Origin: an uncultured Flavobacteriaceae bacterium
GTDB taxonomy: Bacteria; Bacteroidota; Bacteroidia; Flavobacteriales; Flavobacteriaceae
Length of the DNA: 45,545 nt
Assembly (NCBI GenBank): GCA_947501845.1
Contig: CANMXP010000031.1
Span: 1 to 45,545 of the forward strand
Direction of reading: 5' to 3'
The translations under genes and the position numbers were made by a program. Below the pieces are notes generated by a model. That model saw only the letters and a list, made by a program, of their open reading frames with translations. It did no database searches and was not told where the DNA came from. Shown piece after piece: positions 1 to 6,768 of this stretch (position 1 is the first letter of the stretch; each line of letters begins with the position of its first letter).

Positions 1-116
1 AAAAAGTCCAAATCTAAAACTTCTTTTAATCTTCTATAAAAGTTGTGATCGGGAACACGCTCGCTCAACTGGAATTGTGCAAATAATTTCTCTTGATAAC
101 CTTTCTTGCCTTGCAT
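1..116 (-). CDS. IS1182-family transposase, N-terminal fragment (runs off the window)
   Basis: Read on the minus strand from the ATG at 116-114, the frame is open to the window edge and starts MQGKKGYQEKLF, followed by a segment containing QLSERVPDHNFYRRLKE. From memory of the family this resembles the opening of IS1182/IS1380-like DDE transposases of Bacteroidota, which begin with a 'YQEKLF...LSERVP...FYRRLKE' pattern. Only 38 codons are visible, so it cannot be said whether the gene is intact. It faces away from the sigma factor gene and sits beside a long hairpin at 161-292, which fits a mobile-element-rich boundary. No terminal inverted repeat could be established. Confidence 0.65.
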   Translation of the reverse strand, partial: MQGKKGYQEKLFAQFQLSERVPDHNFYRRLKEVLDLDF

Positions 117-160
117 AACTAAAGATAATCATTTTATCAATATATTAGTCTTGTGCAACA

Positions 161-292
161 AGCACAATGTGTAAAAAAAATACTATTTTTATTTCTTAAT
201 CAAAAGGTAAGTACATATTTGCTTGCTTCTGATTTTCCTTCGGAAAATCACAGCTTACAAACCCGTACTTTCCTTACACGAAACGTTGTGCT
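161..292. repeat. Long imperfect hairpin A, attC-like in layout
   Basis: The outer arms AGCACAATGTGTAA (161-174) and TTACAC...TTGTGCT (274-292) pair apart from a bulge of about six bases (GAAACG) on one side. Inside, AAGTAC (209-214) can pair with GTACTT (265-270). The centre is a perfect hairpin, GATTTTCC-TTC-GGAAAATC (231-249). Paired outer and inner boxes with extrahelical bases and a central loop are the layout of integron attC sites, but the consensus core GTTRRRY is not matched exactly. The core GGAAAATC/GATTTTCC recurs in the element near 5072-5092. Confidence 0.5.
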
Positions 293-354
293 CAATACGA
301 TACCTATTTTACATCTATAGGTTATTTTATAAAATTGAATCTTACTCTCCAAAA

Positions 355-1149
355 ATGTCAAATCAATACCAAATAGAATTTATAGAGTTCAAGAACGAAT
401 TATCTTCTTTTATTTTTAGATTATTAACTAATAAACAAGATACAGAAGATGTTATTCAAGATACATATATTAAAGTTTTTGAAAAAACAGACTCTTTTAA
501 AGGACAATCTTCATTTAAAACTTGGGTGTTTACTATAGCATTAAATACTGCCAAAAATAAACTGAATAAACAAAAACGTTGGGTCGAAAACACACAGGAC
601 TATGGTGCTGATTTACATTCAAAATCCGAAGAGTTGACAAATAGAATGAGAGTTGTTTTTGAGCAAACACTTGAAAAAGATTATGAAATAAAAGAGCATA
701 TAAACTATTGTTTTAATTGTATAAACAAAACATTACTCTTAAAACAGCAAATTTGCTTATTGCTTAAAGAAGTATATCATTTTAAGATATCTGAAATTAT
801 GGAAATTACAGCGTTTACTGAGGGTATTGTAAAACATTCTTTAGCAGATGCTCGAAAAAATATGATACGTATTTTTAATGATAGATGTTCTTTTATTAAT
901 AAAAAAGGAATATGTGACCAATGCACAACTCTTAAGGGTGTTTTAAACCCAAGTCAAAATGAACATATTAAAGCTCAAAAAATAAAATTAGTAAAAGAAG
1001 GCAGTAATAGAGATAATGAATACCTACTAAAATTACGATTAGAAATTATAAAAGGAATTGACCCTTTGAATTCCAAAAACACAATTCTAAACACATATAT
1101 GCTTGAAAATGCTGAAATGTGGGTAAAAGATAGTACAGAGAAAAAATAA
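355..1149 (+). CDS. ECF-type RNA polymerase sigma factor with C-terminal Cys motif
   Basis: A sigma-70 family, extracytoplasmic-function sigma factor of 264 residues from the ATG at 355. I chose this start because the 44 upstream codons cover the hairpin repeat and do not look protein-like. Region 2 is clear: DTEDVIQDTYIKVFEK followed by FKGQSSFKTWVFTIALN. Region 4 is recognisable but diverged (KISEIMEIT...GIVKHSLADARKNM). About 80 residues follow region 4, with Cys178, Cys187 and Cys190 (C-x8-C-x2-C), which may bind a metal or sense redox state. No anti-sigma factor gene is adjacent. Instead an NTF2/SnoaL-like gene lies 69 bases downstream, recalling ECF41-type sigma factors in which a SnoaL-like domain is fused to the C-terminus. 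The promoter target is unknown. Confidence 0.85.
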   Translation: MSNQYQIEFIEFKNELSSFIFRLLTNKQDTEDVIQDTYIKVFEKTDSFKGQSSFKTWVFTIALNTAKNKLNKQKRWVENTQDYGADLHSKSEELTNRMRVVFEQTLEKDYEIKEHINYCFNCINKTLLLKQQICLLLKEVYHFKISEIMEITAFTEGIVKHSLADARKNMIRIFNDRCSFINKKGICDQCTTLKGVLNPSQNEHIKAQKIKLVKEGSNRDNEYLLKLRLEIIKGIDPLNSKNTILNTYMLENAEMWVKDSTEKK

Positions 1150-1218
1150 TCCCAATTTTCGTCCGAAATCAGATTGTGATTTGTCTAAATAATATAACAA
1201 CATTTAAAAACTATAAAA

Positions 1219-1584
1219 ATGACAAAAACAGCATTAGAAATTTTCGAAGCATTTCAACAATCTATGGCGTCACAAACATCGAAATGGATGGATTTAATGG
1301 ATGACAACATTGTATTTCAAGGTCCAGTTGATAAAGTTAAGGGTAAAGACGCTAATATCAAACTACATATGGAATTTGGCAAACTTGTAAGAGGACACGA
1401 ATTATTAAGTATTACAGCAGGAAAAAATATTATTTCTACCCAAGTTATTATAAAAATTGAAGCCCCTTCTGGAAAAATGATTGATTTAGATATTGCCGAA
1501 TTCTATACGATTGAAAACGGTATGATAAAATCAATGAAAATATATTATGACCCAACAGAATATAAAGAAGAATTTAGTTTATAA
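1219..1584 (+). CDS. NTF2-like / SnoaL-like domain protein
   Basis: A 121-residue single-domain protein with the NTF2/SnoaL pattern: an N-terminal helix (EIFEAFQQSMAS), then WMDLMDDNIVFQGP, then 'VKGKDANIKLHMEF', and a final strand pair ending in 'IKSMKIYYDPTEYKEEF'. The fold serves as a small cone-shaped pocket in enzymes, polyketide cyclases and as a regulatory domain. Nothing seen fixes a reaction. It lies directly downstream of the ECF sigma factor on the same strand, so co-transcription is likely and a regulatory role is conceivable. No signal peptide is visible, so it should be cytoplasmic. Confidence 0.75.
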   Translation: MTKTALEIFEAFQQSMASQTSKWMDLMDDNIVFQGPVDKVKGKDANIKLHMEFGKLVRGHELLSITAGKNIISTQVIIKIEAPSGKMIDLDIAEFYTIENGMIKSMKIYYDPTEYKEEFSL

Positions 1585-1638
1585 TTATACCATTTCTTTA
1601 ATCTTTTTCCCTCCTTCAATATTATCATTTTAAATATT

Positions 1639-1782
1639 ATGAATACTATTATTGCTACACATAAACTCAAAAACTTAAAATTTGAGATTATAAATGACGA
1701 ATACGTGGTATCACTAATTGACAAGGAAGGCTATGAAATTATTAAAGGTTATGGTGTCTCTATCATTGAAGCTATTCAATGA
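1639..1782 (+). CDS. Small uncharacterised protein, possibly frameshifted at its C-terminus
   Basis: A 47-codon ORF that begins MNTIIATHKLKNLKFEII and ends GYGVSIIEAIQ before TGA at 1780-1782. It has normal, hydrophilic protein-like composition with beta-strand-like alternation (FEIINDEYVVSLIDKEGYEIIKG). One base after the end, the next frame continues as NDLHYNLI, which reads like a natural continuation of the terminal helix (AI-NDLHYNLI). A single inserted C near 1778 would explain this. It follows the NTF2-like gene after 54 bases on the same strand. Function unknown. Confidence 0.5.
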   Translation: MNTIIATHKLKNLKFEIINDEYVVSLIDKEGYEIIKGYGVSIIEAIQ

Positions 1783-1819
1783 TTTACATTATAACCTTAT
1801 TATGAAAAACTACAAGAAT

Positions 1820-2248
1820 ATGAATACAAAAAAAATAATATTTGGAACATTTGCTTATACGGTTATAACATTTACTATAGCTATAGTATGGCACATTATG
1901 TTATTTGAAGATGAATATAAATCATTCGGTTATTTCAAAGGAGAGCCAAACATAATTGTTGGATTATTAACAATTTTTATCCAAGGAATAATCCTTACTT
2001 ATCTGTATAATTTTGTTTCTTTTTCAGGAACGAGTTTTGTAAAGAGTATGAAATATACTTTAACAATAGGTTTATTCTTTTGGACATCTCATGTATTGGC
2101 CTTTGTTGCAAAACAAAATATAGAAAATGAAATATCTTTTATCATTATGGAAAGTTTTTATCTTTTCCTTCAATTTGGTATCTATGGAATTTGTGTTGGC
2201 ATGATTTATAAAAAGCCTAATCAAATAAACCTCGAAAAAGAAAAATAA
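1820..2248 (+). CDS. Small four-helix integral membrane protein, function unknown
   Basis: Starting at the ATG at 1820 (MNTKKIIF), this is a 142-residue protein. An ATG 18 bases earlier at 1802 is a possible alternative. Four hydrophobic spans are visible: roughly FGTFAYTVITFTIAIVWHIM, IIVGLLTIFIQGIILTYLYNF, YTLTIGLFFWTSHVLAFVA and SFYLFLQFGIYGICVGMIY. The charged tail KKPNQINLEKEK would be cytoplasmic. The pattern, including 'WHIMLFEDEYKSFGYF', is loosely like DUF1761-type small membrane proteins, but I do not recognise the family with confidence. It is the last gene before a decayed IS3 element. Confidence 0.6.
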   Translation: MNTKKIIFGTFAYTVITFTIAIVWHIMLFEDEYKSFGYFKGEPNIIVGLLTIFIQGIILTYLYNFVSFSGTSFVKSMKYTLTIGLFFWTSHVLAFVAKQNIENEISFIIMESFYLFLQFGIYGICVGMIYKKPNQINLEKEK

Positions 2249-2332
2249 ATGTTTTAAAGACAATTCTTTTTTAGAAAAAGGAATGACTAGTCCTAAATAA
2301 CCGTTACAGTTTTAACTAGGATTAAATATATT

Positions 2333-2368
2333 AAATCTCTCAACAAACCATGGTTTGTTGAGAGATTT
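2333..2368. repeat. Perfect 36-bp palindrome overlapping the transposase stop codon
   Basis: Arms AAATCTCTCAACAAACCA (2333-2350) and its exact reverse complement (2351-2368) meet at the centre without a spacer. It overlaps the last codons of the IS3-type transposase on the minus strand and its TGA at 2342-2340. Such hairpins at transposase ends can act as transcription terminators that shield the element; here no clear U-run follows, so the role is uncertain. Confidence 0.7.
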
Positions 2369-2897
2369 TCTTTTTATATGTTTTAGGTTTGATTTCACTT
2401 TGTTTATGCATTTGTTCGGGTGTTGGCATATTACATGATAAATGGGGTCTTTTAGAGTTGTAGATGTCAATGCTTTGCTTGACTATTTTCTTCATAATAA
2501 TTAGATCCGTTTTTTTGGCTTTGAGCAGGAACTCTTGCTTTAAGAGGCCATTGATACGTTCGGCTATTGCGTTTTGGTACGGATCGTAGGACTCGGTCAT
2601 ACTGCATTGGATGTTATTTTTACTAAGTTCCTCTTGATAGGCATCGCTACAGTATTGCAGTCCTCTATCCGAGTGATGGATAAGCTTATAATTTGGGCAC
2701 CATCTGTTTTTGATAGGATGTTTTAGGGCTTTTAGCGAAGCTTTAACCGCGAGAGTATTATCTAGGTGATAGCCTACTATTTTTTTTGAGTATGCATCCG
2801 TTATCTAGGATAGGTACATAGGGTTCTGTCGATTTCCCTCATAGGTAATGTCCGCTACCCATACTTGTTCCTCTCTTTTGTCTTTTCTGTTTATATT
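2340..2897 (-). pseudogene. IS3-family transposase (OrfB), truncated and with an internal stop
   Basis: Translating the minus strand gives one continuous frame of about 186 codons from 2897 to the TGA at 2340. It carries a complete-looking DDE core: VWVADITY (first Asp), HHSDRGLQYCS (second Asp) and NAIAERINGLLKQEF (the Glu), followed by the family's typical 'YNSKRPHLSCNMPTPEQMH' tail. The frame is broken by one TAG at 2807-2805, in YLS*ITDAYSKK where the family usually has a residue such as Leu. Upstream of about 2897 the frame ends in another stop, and the N-terminal half and OrfA are absent. It is therefore a 5'-truncated, dead copy. From memory the family is IS3, IS150-like group. Bases 2284-2332 may be its terminal region. 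Confidence 0.85.
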
Positions 2898-2926
2898 CTA
2901 AATTTAATGAATTGTAAACTTAAGAC

Positions 2927-3049
2927 GTGTATAAGCAATAGCGGTTTGAGTCCAGACTCGAACCGATTTTGTTTAAATTAGAATATATTGTAATCCGAAA
3001 AGTAGTCGTATAAAAATCCGCTACTACTCATACACAAAACCGTTAGTGG
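2927..3049. repeat. Long imperfect hairpin B, attC-like in layout
   Basis: GTGTAT (2927-2932) and TAGCGG (2939-2944) on the left pair with CCGCTA (3018-3023) and ATACAC (3030-3035) on the right. A separate internal stem, CGGTTTGAGT-CCAG-ACTCGAACCG, spans about 2942-2965 with one mismatch. The right edge ends in CCGTTAGTGG, a GTT-containing box whose left partner is missing, apparently lost at the IS3 junction. It precedes the SEC-C chimera gene. Confidence 0.45.
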
Positions 3050-3090
3050 TAATTACAAAAAACTCATTACTGAAATTTTATAATTCATAA

Positions 3091-3789
3091 ATGTCTAAAA
3101 AAATCAATATAAATGATACTTGTATATGCGGAAGTAATAGACCTTCAAAGAAATGCTGTTTAATGGAATTCCGTCCATCTATTCCTGAACCAAAAACTAA
3201 TTTAAGAAATCACAAATGTTATGCATCAGTTTCTAAAGATTGTTCTCAGAAAATTTCAAAAGAGCATTATATTTCTCATAGCATTTTAAAAGAACTGAAC
3301 TCCAAGGGAATGATAGAGGTTGTTGGTTTACCTTGGGCTGATAACAAAAAGACAATCAGCACCAATGCACTTACTAGTAAAATACTATGTAGCCGACACA
3401 ATGCAGCTCATAATTTAAAAGCACAACAAAGGCGCTTAAATCACTTTGTAAAACAGTATAATAATATTAGACCACATGAAGCTTTAGACATGAAAACACC
3501 AGCTGATTGTCATGACTTTTCTAACAGACCATTCCCCGAAAAAATACCAAATTTTCACTATGACACTAACTACAAAATCCTAAAAGTAACTAAAAGTGGA
3601 GCTGTAAGATGGAAGTCATATTACTGGGTATATGTATCGGCAGCTTTAAGAGGAAAACATGTCGCTATTGAAGATATTGGCAATGGTATTTGGAAAGTCT
3701 TTTTTAGAAATGTATTTTTAGGGTTCTTTAATGAAAAACATCTTAGAAATAAACAACAATCCACAAGGTTAGAAACTAATTTAGTGTAA
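3091..3789 (+). CDS. Chimeric ORF: SEC-C/HNH-like N-terminus joined in frame to an IS481 transposase C-terminus
   Basis: A 232-residue ORF made of two unrelated parts. Residues about 1-107 begin with a SEC-C zinc motif (CICGSNRPSKKCC) and continue with a Cys/His-rich region (HKCYAS, KDCS, KEHYIS, ILCSRHN) resembling HNH-type nuclease folds. From about residue 108 the sequence becomes the C-terminal end of an IS481-type integrase/transposase: QQRRLNHFVKQYNNIRPHEA, then KIPNFHYDTNYKILKV, SGAVRWKSYYWVYVS and EDIGNGIWKVFF. The catalytic Asp/Asp residues of the transposase are absent, so transposition activity is not expected. The join near 3405-3420 probably reflects IS insertion followed by deletion. 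Whether the fusion is expressed cannot be told. Confidence 0.8.
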   Translation: MSKKININDTCICGSNRPSKKCCLMEFRPSIPEPKTNLRNHKCYASVSKDCSQKISKEHYISHSILKELNSKGMIEVVGLPWADNKKTISTNALTSKILCSRHNAAHNLKAQQRRLNHFVKQYNNIRPHEALDMKTPADCHDFSNRPFPEKIPNFHYDTNYKILKVTKSGAVRWKSYYWVYVSAALRGKHVAIEDIGNGIWKVFFRNVFLGFFNEKHLRNKQQSTRLETNLV

Positions 3790-3850
3790 ACACTAATCTT
3801 TAACTTGTGTAAACCATGTCCCTTTACGAACAGGCTAAAAGAGTATGTCT
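3412..3850 (+). mobile_element. IS481-family element remnant (3' end only)
   Basis: The transposase tail lies at about 3412-3789. Downstream, GTGTAAACCATGTCCCTTTA (3805-3824) and the following AGAGTATGTCTT look like the end of an IS481 element, in which 'GTGTAAAC.ATGTCC' style termini are usual. The 5' part of the element, including most of the DDE domain, is missing; the left limit is the chimera junction and is approximate. Confidence 0.6.
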
Positions 3851-3882
3851 TATTAAATATAACTTAATAGAATATTGATAAA

Positions 3883-4995
3883 ATGAAAATATTAAAAATT
3901 ATCATGGCGTTTGCGGTATTTACAATTTCAACTTTATCACAAGCTCAAGAAATAAAACCAAATGATGTAAAAAAAGTCATGAAAAAAGTTGCTGACTGGC
4001 AAATTGAACATTTCAATGATTTGTATAGCGGACATAAAAAGCCACACCACCCACTGGATTGGACAAATGGGGCATTGTACGTTGGCATGGTGAAATGGGC
4101 AGGCATAGCAGATGACGACAAATATTACAACTGGCTCAAAAAAATTGGAGACGAAAATGAATGGAAATTACACCGTCGCAAATACCATGCGGATGATCAT
4201 TCTGTAGGTCAATTATATGTTGACCTATACCGTAAGTATAAGGAGGAGTACATGATTGAACAGACGAAAGAGCAGTTCAATTTTATCTTGTTTCATCCTG
4301 CACAAACAACATTACAATGGAAGTCCCCTTATCACCAATCTCGCTGGAATTGGTGCGATGCACTGTTTATGTCACCTCCTATTTGGGCAAAGCTATACAA
4401 TATTACAGGTGAAGAAAAATATCTTGATTTTATGATGACTGAGTACAAAGCAACAACCGATTTCTTGTTTGATAGAGAAGAGAGCCTGTATTACCGTGAT
4501 GAAAGTTACATCGGGAAATTGGACAACAGTACAAAAATATTTTGGTCAAGAGGAAACGGTTGGGTATTCGCTGGGCTCACGAATATAATGAATGAGCTCA
4601 ATCCCCAGAGCAAGGAATACAGGTATTTCTTGAAAATCTACAAAAAAATGGCAGACAAGCTGCTTACAATTCAAACCCCTGAAGGATTCTGGTCTATGAG
4701 CTTATTAGGACAGGAATTTTATCCTACACCTGAAACAAGTGGCTCTTCATTTTATACTTATGGATTGGCATGGGGTATAAACAAAGGGATTTTGGATAAA
4801 AAAACCTATAGCCCAGCGGTACAAAAGGGATGGAACGCAATAGTTAATTGTGTTACAAAAGAAGGTATGTTAGGTTACGTTCAACCTATTGGAGCTGCTC
4901 CTGGTAAAGCTTGGGCTGACAAAACTGAAGTTTACGGAACTGGAGCTTTCTTAAGTGCCGGAACGGAAGTATATAAATTGTATGGTGGAAAATGA
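3883..4995 (+). CDS. Secreted GH105 unsaturated glucuronyl/galacturonyl hydrolase
   Basis: A 370-residue protein with a Sec signal peptide (cleavage likely after STLSQA). The body is an (alpha/alpha)6-barrel glycoside hydrolase of family GH105. Key signatures are HADDHSVGQLYVDLY (Asp104/Asp105) and SRWNWCDALFMSPPIWAKL (Asp159, the position of the catalytic Asp in YteR-type enzymes). Further signatures are FWSRGNGWVFAGL and PETSGSSFYTYGLAWGINKG. These enzymes remove the 4,5-unsaturated uronic acid left at the non-reducing end by polysaccharide lyases, by hydration of the double bond. The usual substrates are rhamnogalacturonan I or, in marine flavobacteria, ulvan fragments. No lyase, rhamnosidase or SusCD lies beside it, so it is an orphan between an IS481 remnant and a hairpin repeat, and its substrate is open. 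Confidence 0.9.
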   Translation: MKILKIIMAFAVFTISTLSQAQEIKPNDVKKVMKKVADWQIEHFNDLYSGHKKPHHPLDWTNGALYVGMVKWAGIADDDKYYNWLKKIGDENEWKLHRRKYHADDHSVGQLYVDLYRKYKEEYMIEQTKEQFNFILFHPAQTTLQWKSPYHQSRWNWCDALFMSPPIWAKLYNITGEEKYLDFMMTEYKATTDFLFDREESLYYRDESYIGKLDNSTKIFWSRGNGWVFAGLTNIMNELNPQSKEYRYFLKIYKKMADKLLTIQTPEGFWSMSLLGQEFYPTPETSGSSFYTYGLAWGINKGILDKKTYSPAVQKGWNAIVNCVTKEGMLGYVQPIGAAPGKAWADKTEVYGTGAFLSAGTEVYKLYGGK

Positions 4996-5026
4996 AATAT
5001 TCAGTTTATTCCTTTGCCTATGCCCA

Positions 5027-5140
5027 GCATACAACAATGTATAAAACTAATTGCTTAGTTATTGCTTACTCGGAAAATCCGTAGGATTTTCCTCTGGTTC
5101 GTTCCAACTTTGTTAAGTTAGTTGCTTAATCAATCCTCTA
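5027..5140. repeat. Long imperfect repeat C with central GGAAAATCC hairpin
   Basis: The block following GH105 contains TACAACAATGTATAAAACTA, then a perfect hairpin GGAAAATCC-GTA-GGATTTTCC (5072-5092), then TTAGTTGCTTAATCAATCC. The central stem is the same core found in hairpin A at 231-249. Sequences of this kind recur between genes in flavobacterial genomes, in my recollection. The right outer arm expected to pair with ACAATGTATAAAA was not found, so this copy is probably incomplete. Confidence 0.45.
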
Positions 5141-5225
5141 CTGAAAAAATATTTGAAGGAGAATTGATTCACCATCACGATATGAAAATTTCATGTTAAA
5201 AAATAAAAACTAGAAAGATTTTATA

Positions 5226-5247
5226 TATATTTGTACTGATTAGTACA
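5226..5247 (+). promoter_or_regulatory. Promoter -7 box and overlapping TetR operator O1
   Basis: TATATTTG (5226-5233) matches the Bacteroidota -7 consensus TAnnTTTG. It overlaps a palindrome TGTACTGATTAGTACA (5232-5247) with arms TGTACT/AGTACA, placed 5 bases before the TetR start codon. A near-identical site (13 of 16 bases) precedes the next gene at 5853-5868. The arrangement indicates autorepression by the TetR protein. Confidence 0.65.
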
Positions 5248-5252
5248 GTGAA

Positions 5253-5834
5253 ATGAAAAAACATGACAAAGAATCTGTAATTAAAGTTGGCCAAAATCTA
5301 TTTAAAACGGTAGGTTATCACAATACAGGTACAGAGGAAATATTAAAACAATCGGAGTATCCTAGAAGCTCGTTCTATTACAATTTTAAAAGTAAAGAAA
5401 AATTCGCGGAGCATGTTTTAGAATATTATGGAAATAATTCTGTCAAGTTTTATCAAAGCATCCTTGAAGATCAAAAAGTTAAAAGCCCCATGAAAAGGTT
5501 TGAATTATTCTCAATATTGATTGCTGACATGGCCAATAAAAATGAGTTTAAGTCTGAGTGCCTTATTCAAAAGTTTTCTGTTGAATGCGCTGGTAATAAT
5601 GAAAACCTTCGTGATATAACACAAAAGCAACTAAGCAAGTTGCTTCATGTTTTTAAAACCTGTATCGATGAAGGTAAAAATGCTGGGGAAATTAGAAGCG
5701 ATTTGGAGTCCTTAGAAATGGCAAAATTTTTACATGCTCAACTTTACGGAGGTTTTTTATTATCTCGACTACAAAATGATATTTCTATTTTAAAAAATAA
5801 TATGGCATATGCCCTAGATTTTATAAGAGTTTAA
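5253..5834 (+). CDS. TetR/AcrR-family transcriptional regulator
   Basis: A 193-residue regulator. The N-terminal DNA-binding domain is visible: VIKVGQNLFKTVGYHNTGTE, followed by EILKQSEYPRSSFYYNFKSK, the classic helix-turn-helix with the 'FYYNFKSKEKFAEHVL' end. The C-terminal half is a helical ligand-binding domain (about residues 80-193), without a recognisable ligand signature. Two matching palindromes flank the gene, one over its own promoter and one upstream of the following lipoprotein gene, so it likely represses itself and the lipoprotein/SDR operon. Homologues of this 'TetR/AcrR C-terminal' style often control small detoxification or lipid-related operons; the inducer here is unknown. 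Confidence 0.9.
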   Translation: MKKHDKESVIKVGQNLFKTVGYHNTGTEEILKQSEYPRSSFYYNFKSKEKFAEHVLEYYGNNSVKFYQSILEDQKVKSPMKRFELFSILIADMANKNEFKSECLIQKFSVECAGNNENLRDITQKQLSKLLHVFKTCIDEGKNAGEIRSDLESLEMAKFLHAQLYGGFLLSRLQNDISILKNNMAYALDFIRV

Positions 5835-5852
5835 AAAAATTTCAATAATAAC

Positions 5853-5868
5853 TGTATAGACTAGTACA
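5853..5868. promoter_or_regulatory. TetR operator O2 upstream of the lipoprotein gene
   Basis: TGTATAGACTAGTACA matches the O1 site TGTACTGATTAGTACA at 13 of 16 positions and keeps the TAGTACA right half exactly. It lies 15 bases before the start codon of the lipoprotein gene, in a 49-base gap. This is what one expects for a repressor controlling both genes. Confidence 0.6.
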
Positions 5869-5883
5869 TTCAGAATAAAAATT

Positions 5884-6765
5884 ATGAAAAAATTAATACT
5901 AATAACTATTGGTTCTATGCTATTGCAAAGCTGTATAGCAGACATGAGAACTAAAATGATTAAAAAAGATGGTCTTTCTAGCCTAAATGTAGACAAAGGC
6001 AAGACCCTATTAAATACTACTTGGGAAAAACATGGCTTTTCAAACCTAGCAAACCACAAAGTATACTCGCTTGTCGCAAAAGACACTTGGAAAGGACTTA
6101 TGGGAAAAATGGGCAAACCCTGGCCTGAAGTAAAATCAAAATTGAAATTAAAATATGCCATAAATACCTTCGATAGTCAAGTAGAGTTTTTAGATGGGAA
6201 AAGAAAAAAAACAATTGCAGGGTTACAAAGTTGGCAGTATTACGAACAGGAACAACAAAAGGGTTTAGAATTTACTAAATATAATAAACGAATAGCATTT
6301 GGGCTTTCGGCCTATCAATATTTTTTTGAGATGATTGATCGCTTAAAAAGAGCGCCTATAATTTCTTATGCAGGTGAGAGAAAATTTAATAATGTGACAT
6401 ACAACTTAGTTTTTATTACCTGGAAAGATCCAAAGCCACATATGGAGCATGACCAATACATGCTATGGATAAATAAAGAGACTCAACTACTGGAATATGC
6501 TGTGTATTCTTTGAGGGATAATTACCTAAAAATTCCTGGTTATAAAGCCTTTTACGCTTCAATAAAATATGATGACTACCAAAAAATTAACGGCATTTTA
6601 ATTCCACATAAGCAAACTGTTTTCTTAAATAAACCTAGTAAGAAAGAGAAAAAAAACGTTCATCAATTAATTGTAGAGGATTTTAAGTTTGACGATTTTG
6701 ATATAAACGAACTATACCCAAACCCAGAAATAGAAAAACTTGGAGATAAAAAGTTAAAAAAATAG
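5884..6765 (+). CDS. Putative outer-membrane or periplasmic lipoprotein, family not identified
   Basis: A 293-residue protein with a lipoprotein signal: MKKLILITIGSMLLQSC, lipobox LLQSC, Cys17 the acylated residue. The rest is soluble and beta-rich, with pieces such as GERKFNNVTYNLVFITWKDP, 'YMLWINKETQLLEYAVYSLRD' and 'INGILIPHKQTVFLN'. This pattern, with an 'xLWIxKxTxLLEYxxY' strand and a 'NGILIPHK' turn, resembles LolA/LolB-like or DUF6503-like half-barrels that bind lipids, but I am not certain of the family. It is followed after 3 bases by an SDR gene and preceded by the TetR operator O2, so the two form a TetR-controlled operon. Confidence 0.75.
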   Translation: MKKLILITIGSMLLQSCIADMRTKMIKKDGLSSLNVDKGKTLLNTTWEKHGFSNLANHKVYSLVAKDTWKGLMGKMGKPWPEVKSKLKLKYAINTFDSQVEFLDGKRKKTIAGLQSWQYYEQEQQKGLEFTKYNKRIAFGLSAYQYFFEMIDRLKRAPIISYAGERKFNNVTYNLVFITWKDPKPHMEHDQYMLWINKETQLLEYAVYSLRDNYLKIPGYKAFYASIKYDDYQKINGILIPHKQTVFLNKPSKKEKKNVHQLIVEDFKFDDFDINELYPNPEIEKLGDKKLKK

Positions 6766-6768
6766 TAT

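Noticed and set aside
223-354. Longer N-terminus for the sigma factor
   Set aside because: These 44 codons overlap the hairpin element and show no similarity to sigma factor region 1 or 2; the ATG at 355 fits the family.
5814-6161. Minus-strand open frame opposite the lipoprotein gene
   Set aside because: It lies antisense to the N-terminal part of a gene with a clear lipobox and covers the TetR operator; no protein features.
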